Origin: CAYSSJ01 sp964433675 | GTDB taxonomy: Bacteria; Cloacimonadota; Cloacimonadia; Cloacimonadales; TCS61 | Length of the DNA stretch: 64,000 nt | Assembly: GCA_964433675.1 (NCBI GenBank) | Contig: CAYSSJ010000006.1 | Span: 1 to 64,000 of the forward strand | Direction: 5' to 3' | Part shown: positions 1 to 9,300 of the stretch, in pieces | How the letters are laid out: each line of letters starts with the position of its first letter | Numbering within the stretch: the stretch's first letter is position 1 | Program-made: the position numbers and the translations under genes | The notes under the pieces: model-generated | What the model saw: only the letters and a program-made list of their open reading frames with translations | Database searches by the model: none | What the model was told of the DNA's origin: nothing

Positions 1-50
1 GCTGACTCTTAATCAGCGGGTCTAGGGTTCGAGTCCCTACGGATGTACCA
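1..50 (+). tRNA. tRNA-Lys (CTT), 3' part
   Basis: The window opens inside a tRNA. The anticodon stem GCTGA/TCAGC encloses the 7-base loop CTCTTAA, so the anticodon is CTT (Lys). The T arm (TAGGG, TTCGAGT, CCCTA) lies at 23-39, the 3' acceptor strand at 40-46, the discriminator A at 47 and an encoded CCA at 48-50. The D arm and 5' acceptor strand lie before the window. Confidence 0.93.
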
Positions 51-222
51 TTTTTATAAGGATTGTGGAGGGTAATAGCGAATAATGATTTGCCCTAACA
101 AAATGAAATCCAATCTGGAAAGACATCATCGTCAATACAAGCTAATTCTAAGATCATGCCTATTATAACCGGCACTTAACAACCTTTTTAATTTCATGCG
201 GGTTAGAGTTATATAAACCGGA

Positions 223-513
223 TTAATTGGAGTGCTTCTCGTAATAATTAATCAAACTACTCTTCGGTTTTGAACACTCCCCCTTATTTTTTAGATTCCA
301 ATATTTTGTTATGACTTTTCCAAGTTGGGAATTTAATGTATGTTTGTCTTTCATTTTTGCGAGAGCATTATATTCTTTTAGCAATTTCTCATCCTTTTCA
401 ATTTCAATAAAAAAAAGATCTGTAATATTCTTTGGACAATTATCCTTATACTTAGATAGACGATTGTCCAAAATTTCTTCTGCTAATTTAAACATTCTCA
501 AACGATAATCCAT
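223..513 (-). CDS. Small hypothetical protein, 96 aa
   Basis: I do not recognise this protein. It is soluble-looking, rich in Lys, Glu and Asn, and probably mostly helical, with no signal peptide or membrane segment. The start ATG is preceded by a strong GGAGGAG ribosome-binding site about 6 bases upstream, the main reason to believe the gene. It is the last gene of a minus-strand series that begins near 3990. The two Cys residues (C26 in DNCPK, C80 in GECSK) are not in a recognisable metal motif. It could be a lineage-specific orphan. Confidence 0.6.
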   Translation of the reverse strand: MDYRLRMFKLAEEILDNRLSKYKDNCPKNITDLFFIEIEKDEKLLKEYNALAKMKDKHTLNSQLGKVITKYWNLKNKGECSKPKSSLINYYEKHSN

Positions 514-606
514 TATTCTCCTCCATCCTTTGTAGTTTTCCTATCACACACCCTCAACCTAGCATACTCTGCTTCTTAGTTTTAAGTATGAGAAGCTTTA
601 TTCATC

Positions 607-1071
607 TTACCAGAACAACAACCATCCCGATAAAAGCCCGAATAGGATACTGTAGATAATTGCTTCCAATTGTATCGTCCAAAACATCCGTTTCTCGACG
701 AACTCTTTTTTTAGATACACTATCCCCTCGATCGTATTGGAAAATGGAATTGCGCTACAGAAATCTGCATATACAAACATCATTCCGGCGAGAAAAAGAA
801 ATCGCATCCCAAAAGAGAGACCGAATAAAAACGGCAAAACCGGATAAAGTACGACTGACATCAGTATCCCTCTCAGCAATTGTGACGGAATCAGTAATTT
901 TGCAATCCGTAAGCTCTGCTTGGGATCTTCCATATCTCTGAAAAACGCTCTGTATAGTCTATCCTTTCCTACATACATTTTTTTGGCTAATCTGAGATCG
1001 ATGATACCGGCAATAATGTAGCAAACCAGATGAACCAGTGAAAAGAACAAACTAAATCTAATATATAACAT
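607..1071 (-). CDS. Hypothetical integral membrane protein, about 154 aa
   Basis: Mostly hydrophobic protein with about four predicted transmembrane segments: one at the N-terminus (FSLFFSLVHLVCYIIAGI), two in the middle (around VLYPVLPFLFG and MRFLFLAGMMF) and one at the C-terminus (IIYSILFGLLSGWLLFW). I do not recognise the family. The reading frame opens at a TTG at 1083, but GAGGGG at 1081-1076 sits 4-5 bases before the ATG at 1071, so I prefer that start. The stop of the serine hydrolase upstream lies about 20 bases away, so the two are probably co-transcribed. No catalytic motif is visible. Confidence 0.62.
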   Translation of the reverse strand: MLYIRFSLFFSLVHLVCYIIAGIIDLRLAKKMYVGKDRLYRAFFRDMEDPKQSLRIAKLLIPSQLLRGILMSVVLYPVLPFLFGLSFGMRFLFLAGMMFVYADFCSAIPFSNTIEGIVYLKKEFVEKRMFWTIQLEAIIYSILFGLLSGWLLFW

Positions 1072-1090
1072 CTTTCCCCTCAACTTCCAT

Positions 1091-2149
1091 TTAGCCCAAT
1101 TGTTTGATCACTTTCAATAACATAAATCTCAGCGCTTTGCTTTTGTATGATAAATCATTGAAATTGCCGATAATATAAGCTTCCGATCCGGGATGGAAAA
1201 ACATGAAAGCGCCGATCACTCCTGCCACCCCCCAACAAGTAAATTTTTTGGGAGTAAGAAGCGGCACAGCTCTGAATTTCCAGATTCCGTAGCCATAGCC
1301 TATACCCAAACTGAATGTTTCGGTATCATCTTTCATCTGCTCGAGTGTCTCTTTTTGAACTATCTTATGCTCGACCAAAGCTTTCATAAATTTCAGAAGA
1401 TCATGCATCGGTGCCACCACTCCCCCACCGGCATAATCGATACCGGCAAGACCTTTGACCTCTGTAAAATTTATCCCATGACCATAGAAATTCGCCAGCG
1501 GATATTCAGTATCTTCTAATGGCTCAGAATAATGAAGCATATATGAATTATTCATCTGCAATGGTCTGAAAATATACTCCTTTAGAGCTTCATGAAAAGG
1601 AAGCCCCATAATCTTTTCGATGATAAATCCCAGCAGATAATAATTCGTATCGGAATAACTGAACTTCTTCCCCGGAGGTGCTAGCGGTTTAAGATGCTGC
1701 TTACCCCATTCTAATGCTTCTCGTGGGCTAAGAGATAAACTATGATCGTCACGAAGCTTCTCAAACAGAGGCCAAAAGCAATCGTATAGACCGGAGGTAT
1801 GATTTAACAATTGCTCTACCGTGATCTCGCCGCTATGATCTATCCCTTTGAAAACATGCAATCCATCCAAAAGCTCTTCATCCAGATATTTATCCAGTTT
1901 ATCACCATAAGCTAATTTTCCTTTTTCATAGAGAATCCCGATGAGTGTGGCGGTAAAGAGTTTGCCCACACTTGCCATATAGTTCGGTTGTTTGATATTT
2001 GCTTTTTTGTCTCCGCTAGTACCTTCAGCAACGCCAATATGGATTCCCAGCTTATCCGAATCTGCCAACAGATAGGCATTCTTTAGCTTCACATCGCTTT
2101 GAACTTGCTTTCTAAATGAATCTTCAATATTTTTTTGGATTTGTTCCAT
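1091..2149 (-). CDS. Beta-lactamase-fold serine hydrolase (PF00144 type)
   Basis: Class C beta-lactamase / esterase / penicillin-binding-like hydrolase. The SxxK motif is S60-V-G-K63, in the usual context MASVGKLFTATLIG, and the second motif is YSDTNY near residue 165, as in PF00144 enzymes. There is no signal peptide from the chosen start, so it is probably cytoplasmic. An upstream in-frame codon at 2221 would add 24 residues, but AAAGGAGGG stands 9 bases before the ATG at 2149, and that start removes the overlap with the DUF6765-like gene ending at 2169. The substrate cannot be told from sequence: an esterase or D-amino-acid peptidase role is likelier than beta-lactam resistance for this broad family. 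Confidence 0.85.
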   Translation of the reverse strand: MEQIQKNIEDSFRKQVQSDVKLKNAYLLADSDKLGIHIGVAEGTSGDKKANIKQPNYMASVGKLFTATLIGILYEKGKLAYGDKLDKYLDEELLDGLHVFKGIDHSGEITVEQLLNHTSGLYDCFWPLFEKLRDDHSLSLSPREALEWGKQHLKPLAPPGKKFSYSDTNYYLLGFIIEKIMGLPFHEALKEYIFRPLQMNNSYMLHYSEPLEDTEYPLANFYGHGINFTEVKGLAGIDYAGGGVVAPMHDLLKFMKALVEHKIVQKETLEQMKDDTETFSLGIGYGYGIWKFRAVPLLTPKKFTCWGVAGVIGAFMFFHPGSEAYIIGNFNDLSYKSKALRFMLLKVIKQLG

Positions 2150-2168
2150 TCCCACTATCCCTCCTTTG

Positions 2169-3224
2169 TTACCAATTCTCCAATTCCAGTTTATGAAAGA
2201 CGGTATCATACAGAAAATCACCCGCTTCTTTTTGATGCGCTTTCACCGCCTCTTGGAATTTGTACCAGTTTGTATTTTGATAATTTTGCTCATCTTTCCA
2301 GGTGTATGTATCTTTGATAGGTTTGAATGCTCCCGCGATCTTGTTTTTGATAAATCTGAGAATTTTGGTTTTGCTTCTGATGCGAAATCCTCTTACATTC
2401 TCGCTCACAGCTTCGTTCATCCAAGTATCCATGTCGTAATCTTTTAGTTGCTCTCCGCCATATTTGTCCGCTATTGCCAATTTTCTATAGCCAGATATCC
2501 TTTCCTCTCTGCTAAGATCTGTACTGATGGCTTGACTGAGGTCTGCGATCAGGTCATCTCGTTGTTTAGAGCATCTCTCTTGCGAACAATCTGGTTGCAA
2601 ATATTTACGAAATACATCGAACATAGATGCTGCTGCCTGCAAAAATCTCTTGTTATTATCGATATCCCTCAGTGAACGTACCAAGCGATAATCTGTCCAG
2701 TTTAGCCCGACTCTGTCCGGTTTGTGTCCCGCTCCGGCATGACCGATTCTCGGTTTTATGCGCTTGAGGATGTTCTTTTTTATTGTATTGAATTCATCAT
2801 AATAACCTACAAAGTTCTGATGCGCCCAGCTATCCGCATAGCCATGGGCAGCAATCCCGACCCGATAAATGTCCCCACTTAGTAAAGCCAAATTCAGAAT
2901 CTTCCGAGCATTCTTGCTATCGGGTGTGGTATTCAGATAGTGTAGTTTTCCATCTTTTCGTCTGGTAGAATCAGCCAGTGGTTCGCCGGGGATAAAATGG
3001 AAGATTGGATAGATTCTGAACAGTTTGAGCTTCGGTTTGAGAATGTTCATCGTCTGGCTGATATAATTTTGGTAACACTGGTTGGTATCGGCACTGACCT
3101 CGAAGAGAATATCATTATCATCGACATACTGACTGGAATATGCTAGAAGTGCTGCCTGTTTCACATCAAAGCCAGCCTTCACAGCGATAAGATAGGTAAT
3201 GTAATAATGAAATTCGATGTCCAT
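2169..3224 (-). CDS. DUF6765-like protein, 351 aa
   Basis: The opening residues (MDIEFHYYITYLIAVKAGF, then YSSQYVDDND) match what I remember of DUF6765, a family of unknown function. Conserved-looking polar motifs are HFIPGEP (around 80), YRVGIAAHGYADSWAHQNFVGYYD (118-141) and IGHAGAGHKPD (156-166). These His/Asp-rich stretches resemble the metal sites of the zinc-dependent phospholipase C / S1-P1 nuclease fold, but that is only a resemblance. There is no signal peptide. The serine hydrolase gene follows 19 bases downstream, so the two may work together. The family assignment is from memory of the N-terminal motif. Confidence 0.7.
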   Translation of the reverse strand: MDIEFHYYITYLIAVKAGFDVKQAALLAYSSQYVDDNDILFEVSADTNQCYQNYISQTMNILKPKLKLFRIYPIFHFIPGEPLADSTRRKDGKLHYLNTTPDSKNARKILNLALLSGDIYRVGIAAHGYADSWAHQNFVGYYDEFNTIKKNILKRIKPRIGHAGAGHKPDRVGLNWTDYRLVRSLRDIDNNKRFLQAAASMFDVFRKYLQPDCSQERCSKQRDDLIADLSQAISTDLSREERISGYRKLAIADKYGGEQLKDYDMDTWMNEAVSENVRGFRIRSKTKILRFIKNKIAGAFKPIKDTYTWKDEQNYQNTNWYKFQEAVKAHQKEAGDFLYDTVFHKLELENW

Positions 3225-3261
3225 AGTATTTCGGAATTATTGACCTGCTTTTCTTCCTCTC

Positions 3262-3990
3262 CTAATAATACTCCACAATAAAATCGCTCATAGTTTCGAT
3301 ACCTTCGGGTAGAGTCCAGTTGGAAAGCTCATCTCCATAGCTCCAATCTCCACTGCCATCGTTATCGTGCCAATCTATGGTCTGGATATTGAGTCGCATA
3401 GTCACTTTTGTATTAGAGCCCGGCAGAATTTCAAAAGTCCCCAGTTTTTCACCATCGTGATAGAGATAAAAATTGCCTTCCCCATCAATTTCGTAGAGCC
3501 CTTCTTCACCAAAAGTATTTACCAGTAGTTCTTCCGGTGCCAGTTCATTATCGTTCAAACTGGGAAATTCGATCACATCACCATCGTTAGTACATACCCA
3601 ATACATCAGATTTCTCTGTACTATACGGATACCTCTGTAATCACCGGTTGGGATCTCGATACTTACCTCTCTGTCGGTATGGAGCATTTCCTCATCCGAC
3701 TGATAGATAGTGATCCAATCCACCGAATTGGCAGCCACTCCCGCTTCAATTTCATCGGTGGTCACCTGGATCTCGGGGATCAAATGTCTGATATTGATCA
3801 GTTCGGTAGTATATACCTGTTTCGGATTTGCCGGTATGTTAGCCACTTTGCCAAAATCCTCACCGTAAGCGTTCCATACAGTCATATACATTTCCAACAT
3901 TCCCATTCCCGTCTCCGGTTCCGTAGTTTTGTTACTCTCACATCCGATTAATAAAAAAAACGATACAAAAACCAATAATAAAGTTTTCAT
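3262..3990 (-). CDS. Predicted lipoprotein, 242 aa
   Basis: A lipoprotein signal peptide ends at a lipobox LIGC with the acylated Cys at residue 17. The mature part is acidic and soluble. It contains a stretch FPSLNDNELAPEELLVNTFGEEG and a later DWHDNDGSGDWSYGDELSNW segment rich in Asp, Gly and Trp that could bind calcium. I do not recognise the family. GGGAGGG lies just before the start. It heads the five-gene minus-strand group 3990-223, although spacing to the next gene (37 bases) proves nothing by itself. Likely anchored in the outer or inner membrane, facing the periplasm. Confidence 0.72.
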   Translation of the reverse strand: MKTLLLVFVSFFLLIGCESNKTTEPETGMGMLEMYMTVWNAYGEDFGKVANIPANPKQVYTTELINIRHLIPEIQVTTDEIEAGVAANSVDWITIYQSDEEMLHTDREVSIEIPTGDYRGIRIVQRNLMYWVCTNDGDVIEFPSLNDNELAPEELLVNTFGEEGLYEIDGEGNFYLYHDGEKLGTFEILPGSNTKVTMRLNIQTIDWHDNDGSGDWSYGDELSNWTLPEGIETMSDFIVEYY

Positions 3991-4050
3991 AATCCCTCCC
4001 TTTTTGAGAACTTTTTTGATATGATAGTATTTTTGTCAAGAATCAGCTAT

Positions 4051-6336
4051 CTAAGACAACACCTCTATCACTTTATTGATGATCTCATCTTCTCGATATG
4101 GTTTTTGGATGAAACCTTTCATGCCGGATTGAGATAGCTTTTTCTGCATATCATCATCTATGTATCCGGTTGCCAGCAGTGCGATGATATCGCTGTTTAT
4201 CTTTTTCATCTCATCGAAAACAATCTCTCCGGACAACTTGGGAAGCCCCATATCCAATATCACCACATCAATTTCATGACATTTTTTTCGATAGATATTC
4301 AAAGCTTCTACTCCATCTTTTGCCATCATTGCTCTCAAACCTTTGTCTTCCAACATCTCTACCATTAATTCGGCAACCATCTCTTCATCTTCGACCAATA
4401 AAACAGTCGCTTCCATATCCTTGATTATCTTCTCTTTCTCGGGCTTAGTTTCTGCTTCTCTTTCATTCGTTTTGGGAAAATAGATATAGAAGCTTGTGCC
4501 TTTGCCTACCTCGGTTTCCAGATCTATAAATCCATTATGACTGTTTATAATACTCATCACAGCAGACATGCCCAAACCTGTTCCCTTTCCTTTCGGCTTG
4601 GTACTATATAATGGTTCATATATACGAGACTTCGTTTTTTCTTCCATGCCGGTTCCATTATCTTGAATAGAAAGACAGTAATATTCTTTTGTGGGGGAAG
4701 CGGCAAATTTGCTCCTCACCAGCTCATCATCAGCTTCTTCTATTTTTAGCAAGATCCTGCCGGGTTGCTTTGCATTCTTCGCCAAAATAGCATCTCTGGC
4801 ATTGATAGAGAGATTCAACAACATATGATACAATTGACCATGATCACCTAAGATATGGGGTTCCTCTTGAGCCAATTGCGTCTCGATCTCTATATTTTTT
4901 GGCATTGTATGTTTAAGAGTTTGCACAAGCTCTTCTACCACAGCATTCAATGATATCGGTTTTTTATCCATTTTATCTGCTCTAGCAAAAGCAAGCAGTC
5001 TTTTGGCTACTTCTGCCCCACGCTCTGCCGCCGATTCTATCATCTTGGTATAACGCAGAATGCTGTTATCCGATGTTTTATTGATTATCGTACCGAGAGC
5101 GCTTTGGATGATAGTGAGCACATTATTGAAATCGTGGGCAATCCCACCGGCAAGTTTTCCCAAACTATCCAATTTTTGAGACAAGCGCAATTGCTCCTCC
5201 ATCTTTTTTCTCTCAGTGATATCTCTACCGGTAGAGATAAAGCTGCTTATATTGCCATGCTCGTCAAACAGCGGGGTAATAGTCTGATCATAATAAAAGT
5301 GATCGCCATTTTTCTTTTTGTTCACAGCGATGTTTTTGAAAACCTCACCCTTCAATATAGTTTCCCACAAAATCCTGTATTCTTCCTCGGAATGATAGCC
5401 TGATTTCAGGATATTCGTATATTCTCCGATTGCTTCTTTGGGATAATATCCGGTATATTTGGTAAATGAATCATTAACATATTCGATATAACCATCTCGA
5501 TCGGTGACAAATACTATATCATCGACTTTTTGAACGACTTTGGATAATAGTCTGATCTCTTCTTCTTTTTGATAGTAATCTGTGATGTCTTCAACCGTTC
5601 CTTCATAGTATATAGGTTTGTTTTCATCGTCATAAATAAGACATGCACTTTCGATAATATTCAAAGTTTTTCCATCTTTTTTCTTCCAAACAGATTCTAA
5701 GGATTGAGCTTTGCCATGCTTCAATAATTCACTGACAAAATCCTCTCGACTCCCTTCGGTCATCTCCGATTTTAAATCCTTACCCTTAAGCTCAGCTTCA
5801 CAATCGTAACCCAACATTTCGATAAATGCCGGATTAGCTGCTAAGATAATACAATCCAAGCTACATCGATATATTCCGATAGGAGCTTTCTCATATAAAT
5901 TGCGATATAGATTTTCACTCTTTTTCAGCGCTTTTTCCTTTTCTTTTTCTCTCTGCTTGGCTTCGAATAGCCGAAACGCCATTTTGATAGAAACCAGAAG
6001 AACCGTTTCACCTGTATTCTTAACCACATAACCATATGAAGATATGCTTTCTGTCTTCTCTACTATGCTCTTCTCAGTGTACTCCGATATAAAAATTAGC
6101 GGGATTTCGTGTTTTTCTATAATATGTTTGGCAGCTTCGGGACCATTCATCCCTTTTCTCAGTTCTACATCCATTAGTATCAGATCAATTTTTGGCTCTG
6201 TTTCAACGATTTCGATAGCTTCTTCGCCGCTATTTGCAATCAATGCATTGTAGCCAATATTTTTCAGGATCCTTTTTGTATCTCTTGCTACCAGATCTTC
6301 ATCTTCTACTATCAATATCGTCTTTTTCTCGTTCAT
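4051..6336 (-). CDS. Hybrid sensor histidine kinase: REC-PAS-PAS-HisKA-HATPase-REC
   Basis: A cytoplasmic 761-aa phosphorelay protein with no membrane segment. Domains in order: receiver 1-125 with phospho-acceptor D56 (LILMDVEL), PAS about 145-265, PAS about 270-390, HisKA about 392-460 with the phospho-accepting H401 in GGIAHDFNN, HATPase about 500-625 with the N box NLSINARDAI and G boxes DNGTGM and GKGTGLGM, and a second receiver about 640-761 with D695 (VILDMGLP). The start has AGGAG at a good distance. The gene begins 24 bases after the stop of the 2506-aa kinase, so the two are almost certainly co-transcribed. The first receivers of the two proteins are very similar in sequence, including SYGY(V/I)VK and GETVL, suggesting duplication. 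No DNA-binding output domain is present, so the final target lies elsewhere. Confidence 0.95.
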   Translation of the reverse strand: MNEKKTILIVEDEDLVARDTKRILKNIGYNALIANSGEEAIEIVETEPKIDLILMDVELRKGMNGPEAAKHIIEKHEIPLIFISEYTEKSIVEKTESISSYGYVVKNTGETVLLVSIKMAFRLFEAKQREKEKEKALKKSENLYRNLYEKAPIGIYRCSLDCIILAANPAFIEMLGYDCEAELKGKDLKSEMTEGSREDFVSELLKHGKAQSLESVWKKKDGKTLNIIESACLIYDDENKPIYYEGTVEDITDYYQKEEEIRLLSKVVQKVDDIVFVTDRDGYIEYVNDSFTKYTGYYPKEAIGEYTNILKSGYHSEEEYRILWETILKGEVFKNIAVNKKKNGDHFYYDQTITPLFDEHGNISSFISTGRDITERKKMEEQLRLSQKLDSLGKLAGGIAHDFNNVLTIIQSALGTIINKTSDNSILRYTKMIESAAERGAEVAKRLLAFARADKMDKKPISLNAVVEELVQTLKHTMPKNIEIETQLAQEEPHILGDHGQLYHMLLNLSINARDAILAKNAKQPGRILLKIEEADDELVRSKFAASPTKEYYCLSIQDNGTGMEEKTKSRIYEPLYSTKPKGKGTGLGMSAVMSIINSHNGFIDLETEVGKGTSFYIYFPKTNEREAETKPEKEKIIKDMEATVLLVEDEEMVAELMVEMLEDKGLRAMMAKDGVEALNIYRKKCHEIDVVILDMGLPKLSGEIVFDEMKKINSDIIALLATGYIDDDMQKKLSQSGMKGFIQKPYREDEIINKVIEVLS

Positions 6337-6360
6337 AAATAAACTCCTTAGCCCTTTGTT

Positions 6361-9300
6361 TTATTTATCGATACTAAACTCAATCATAGCTTTGGTTCCT
6401 TGTTTATTTGTAAAGCTTAAACTTCCTCCCAACTGTTCTGCCAGGATTTTTACCAACATCAGCCCGAACCCCTCCGATTTTTCCACATCAAAATCTTCGG
6501 AAAGTCCGACTCCATTGTCTTGAACTATTAACCTGACTTTATCGTTTTCCTGCTTCAGTTTGATTATCACCAATCCGGCTTCACTATTTTGAAATGCATA
6601 TTTGATAATATTGGTGAGGAGTTCATTCACTATCACACCAATCGGGAATAATTTCTTCACATCAAGCGGTATATCATCGATCTCCATCTCCAGCTTGAAA
6701 TCGGACTCTTCTTTGGTAGTGGAGATGATCAAACTAATCAGATCTTCGAGGTAATGTCTCACTGAGACATCTTCATGCCCCTCGGTGATCAGCAGTTTAT
6801 CGTACAAGATCCTCATGCTCTTCACCCGACCGATAGCTTCTTTGAGTATAGATTCAGCTTCCGGATTGGAGACTGAATTAGCTTGCAGCGAAAGCAAACT
6901 AGCAACCGATGCCAGATTATTCTTGATACGGTGATGAACTTCTTTGAGAAGAGTTTCTTTTTCTGAGAGCTGTTTTTTGATCTTATCTTCTGCCTCATGT
7001 CTTTGCACATTAGTAAGAATCTGTGCTACCATAGCAGCTACTGTGCTCACAAATGCTTCTTCATCCGAATGCCATTGTCGTTTTTCACCCACATGCTCAA
7101 TACTAACCACCCCGACTATATCACCTTCGAGTTGGATTGCAGCATCGATCATCGAACTGATTCCGCTTTTATAGAGATAGTTTCCTTCCAGTTCACATGT
7201 TCTCGGATCGTGTATCGCATCTTCGGTTACTATACGACTATCGGATAGCAAAGCTTTGAAGTAGTTGGGGAATATGGCGGTTTCCAAAACTTCACCATCT
7301 GTATGCTTATCTCTGCTCGCTTCATACAACGAGAGACAGCGCAGTTGTTTTTTATGATCAGATAACAACCAAATGCTGGCTCGCTCTACTTCTATAGCTT
7401 TAGTAAGCGTTTTTGTAATCTTCTTAAACGCTTCTGGTAATTCTGCCATAGCAATAGACTCATCCAAAACTAGTTTGGAAATCGCTTCCCTCTGACTGTG
7501 AGCACGCTCTTCACTTTCCATTAGCTCATGTTCTGTCTGTTTCCTATCTGTTATATCACGTGCTATACTCAAAACTGCCTGTTCACCTTGGTAAAATACG
7601 ATACTCGAACTAATCTCTATTGGTATTATTATCCCATTTTTGGTTTTATGTTTAGTCTCGAATACCTGTATCCTATCAATGGATACATTATCAATAAGGT
7701 TTTTTATCTCTTTATCAGATAAATGGTCGTCAAATTCAGAAGGTGTCATAGATAATAATTCTTCCTTTGTATAGCCCATAATTTCCATGGTTTTCTGATT
7801 AACATCCAGAATCATGCCATCGAAACCAATCACATAAACCATATCATTCATGGCATTTATGATAGCCTTATAGTTTTGACCTTGCTCTTTTAATGCTTTT
7901 TCCGCTTTTTTGCGTTCGGTTACATCACGCGAACTAAACAGAATCTCTTTGGGCTGGTTGCAATCATCTAACAATATCTTGCCGATAGTTTCCAGCCATA
8001 CATATGAACCATCAGCGCAACGATAGCGATACTCCAAACTTTTAGACTCTTTTGTTAGTAGAGTTTTTTCAAATACTGCTTTGATACGATCCAAATCATT
8101 GGGATGCACGAATTCCATCACATTCCGTCCGATCAGCTCATGCTGAGGATAACCCAATTGCTCGTGCGATTTTCCTACAAAGATGAAATTACCCCCCAGA
8201 TCAGCAAGAGCGACAAGATCGAACATATTGTCAGTAATATTTTTTAGTAATTCGTTTTTTTGCATTAGTTCTTCTTGTGCTTGCTTACGTTCGCTAATAT
8301 CAATAGCATAAGCAAAGATTACATCCTCGCTAAAATATGTGCCTTTTTCAACTGTGACTATTTTCGGGAATACAGTCCCGTCCTTTCTTTTCGCCCAAAA
8401 TTCGAATTGTTGTGGTTCTCCCTCAAATGCCTTTTCTATCTTCTGTTTGACTTGATTCATATCATTTTTCTCCGGAGCGGTTACACATTCGGGAGACCTG
8501 CCGATTAGGTAATCTTTATCGTAACCATAGAGCTTCACCGCCGCAGGATTTATATCGATAAACCTTCCTTCTCTATCTTGGATATAGATCGCCACAGAAG
8601 AATTGTTGAATATATTCTGAAAAGATCTTTTGCTCTGTTGTACTTTATCCTCTGCTTTATGATGCTGCATCAAGAGACCGATCTGACGAAGGTAGATCTC
8701 CATAATTTTATCTTCGGTGAATTTTTCACCTTTGGGCATCATGATGGTGAAATCTCCCAAAGTTTTACCTCGTGTTGTGATTTTTGCCACTATAGTTTCA
8801 CCTATATCAAATTGTTTTTCCAAACTACTTACAATTTGCTTGGGCAATACCTTATCTGTAAGCTCGGATAAAGCAGAAAATTTTGAAATAGTTTTCCCTA
8901 TCGTCTTTTGCTCACGTTGCTTGTCATAAGACCATTTTTTGCCGATCAGTTTCAGTCCTAAGATCTTTGAAGCTTTTAGAATATGGTCTTTTATCCCCGC
9001 TAGAGCAACAGTACGAAAGTCTTTCCCATTTTCTTCGAATAGATTGAAGACTGCATATTTTGCCCCGCTGATCTTCAGCACATTATCGGTTATTTTCTGA
9101 TAATCGAGTGCTTTTTGATGATCTCCCAGAAAGTCTTCGGTGAATTCCAGCAGTTTTGTTTGAGCATCGATTTCTTTTTGCATCATATTCTCAGATGATT
9201 TTCGGTCGGTTATATCCCTTGAACTTATGATCAATCCTTGCGGTTTACCCGTTTCATCGCGAAAGAATTTCCCCAGATTTTCCAACCAGATATAAGAACC

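Noticed and set aside
51..222. Possible gene or RNA after tRNA-Lys
   Set aside because: No open frame with a start signal and no tRNA-like fold found.
570..597. Hairpin GCTTCT / AGAAGC downstream of the membrane protein gene
   Set aside because: Stem of only 6 bp with a 14-base loop and no T run on the minus strand.
1091..2149. Beta-lactam resistance gene
   Set aside because: The SxxK and YxN-like motifs fit the broad PF00144 hydrolases; no signal peptide and no specific beta-lactamase features.
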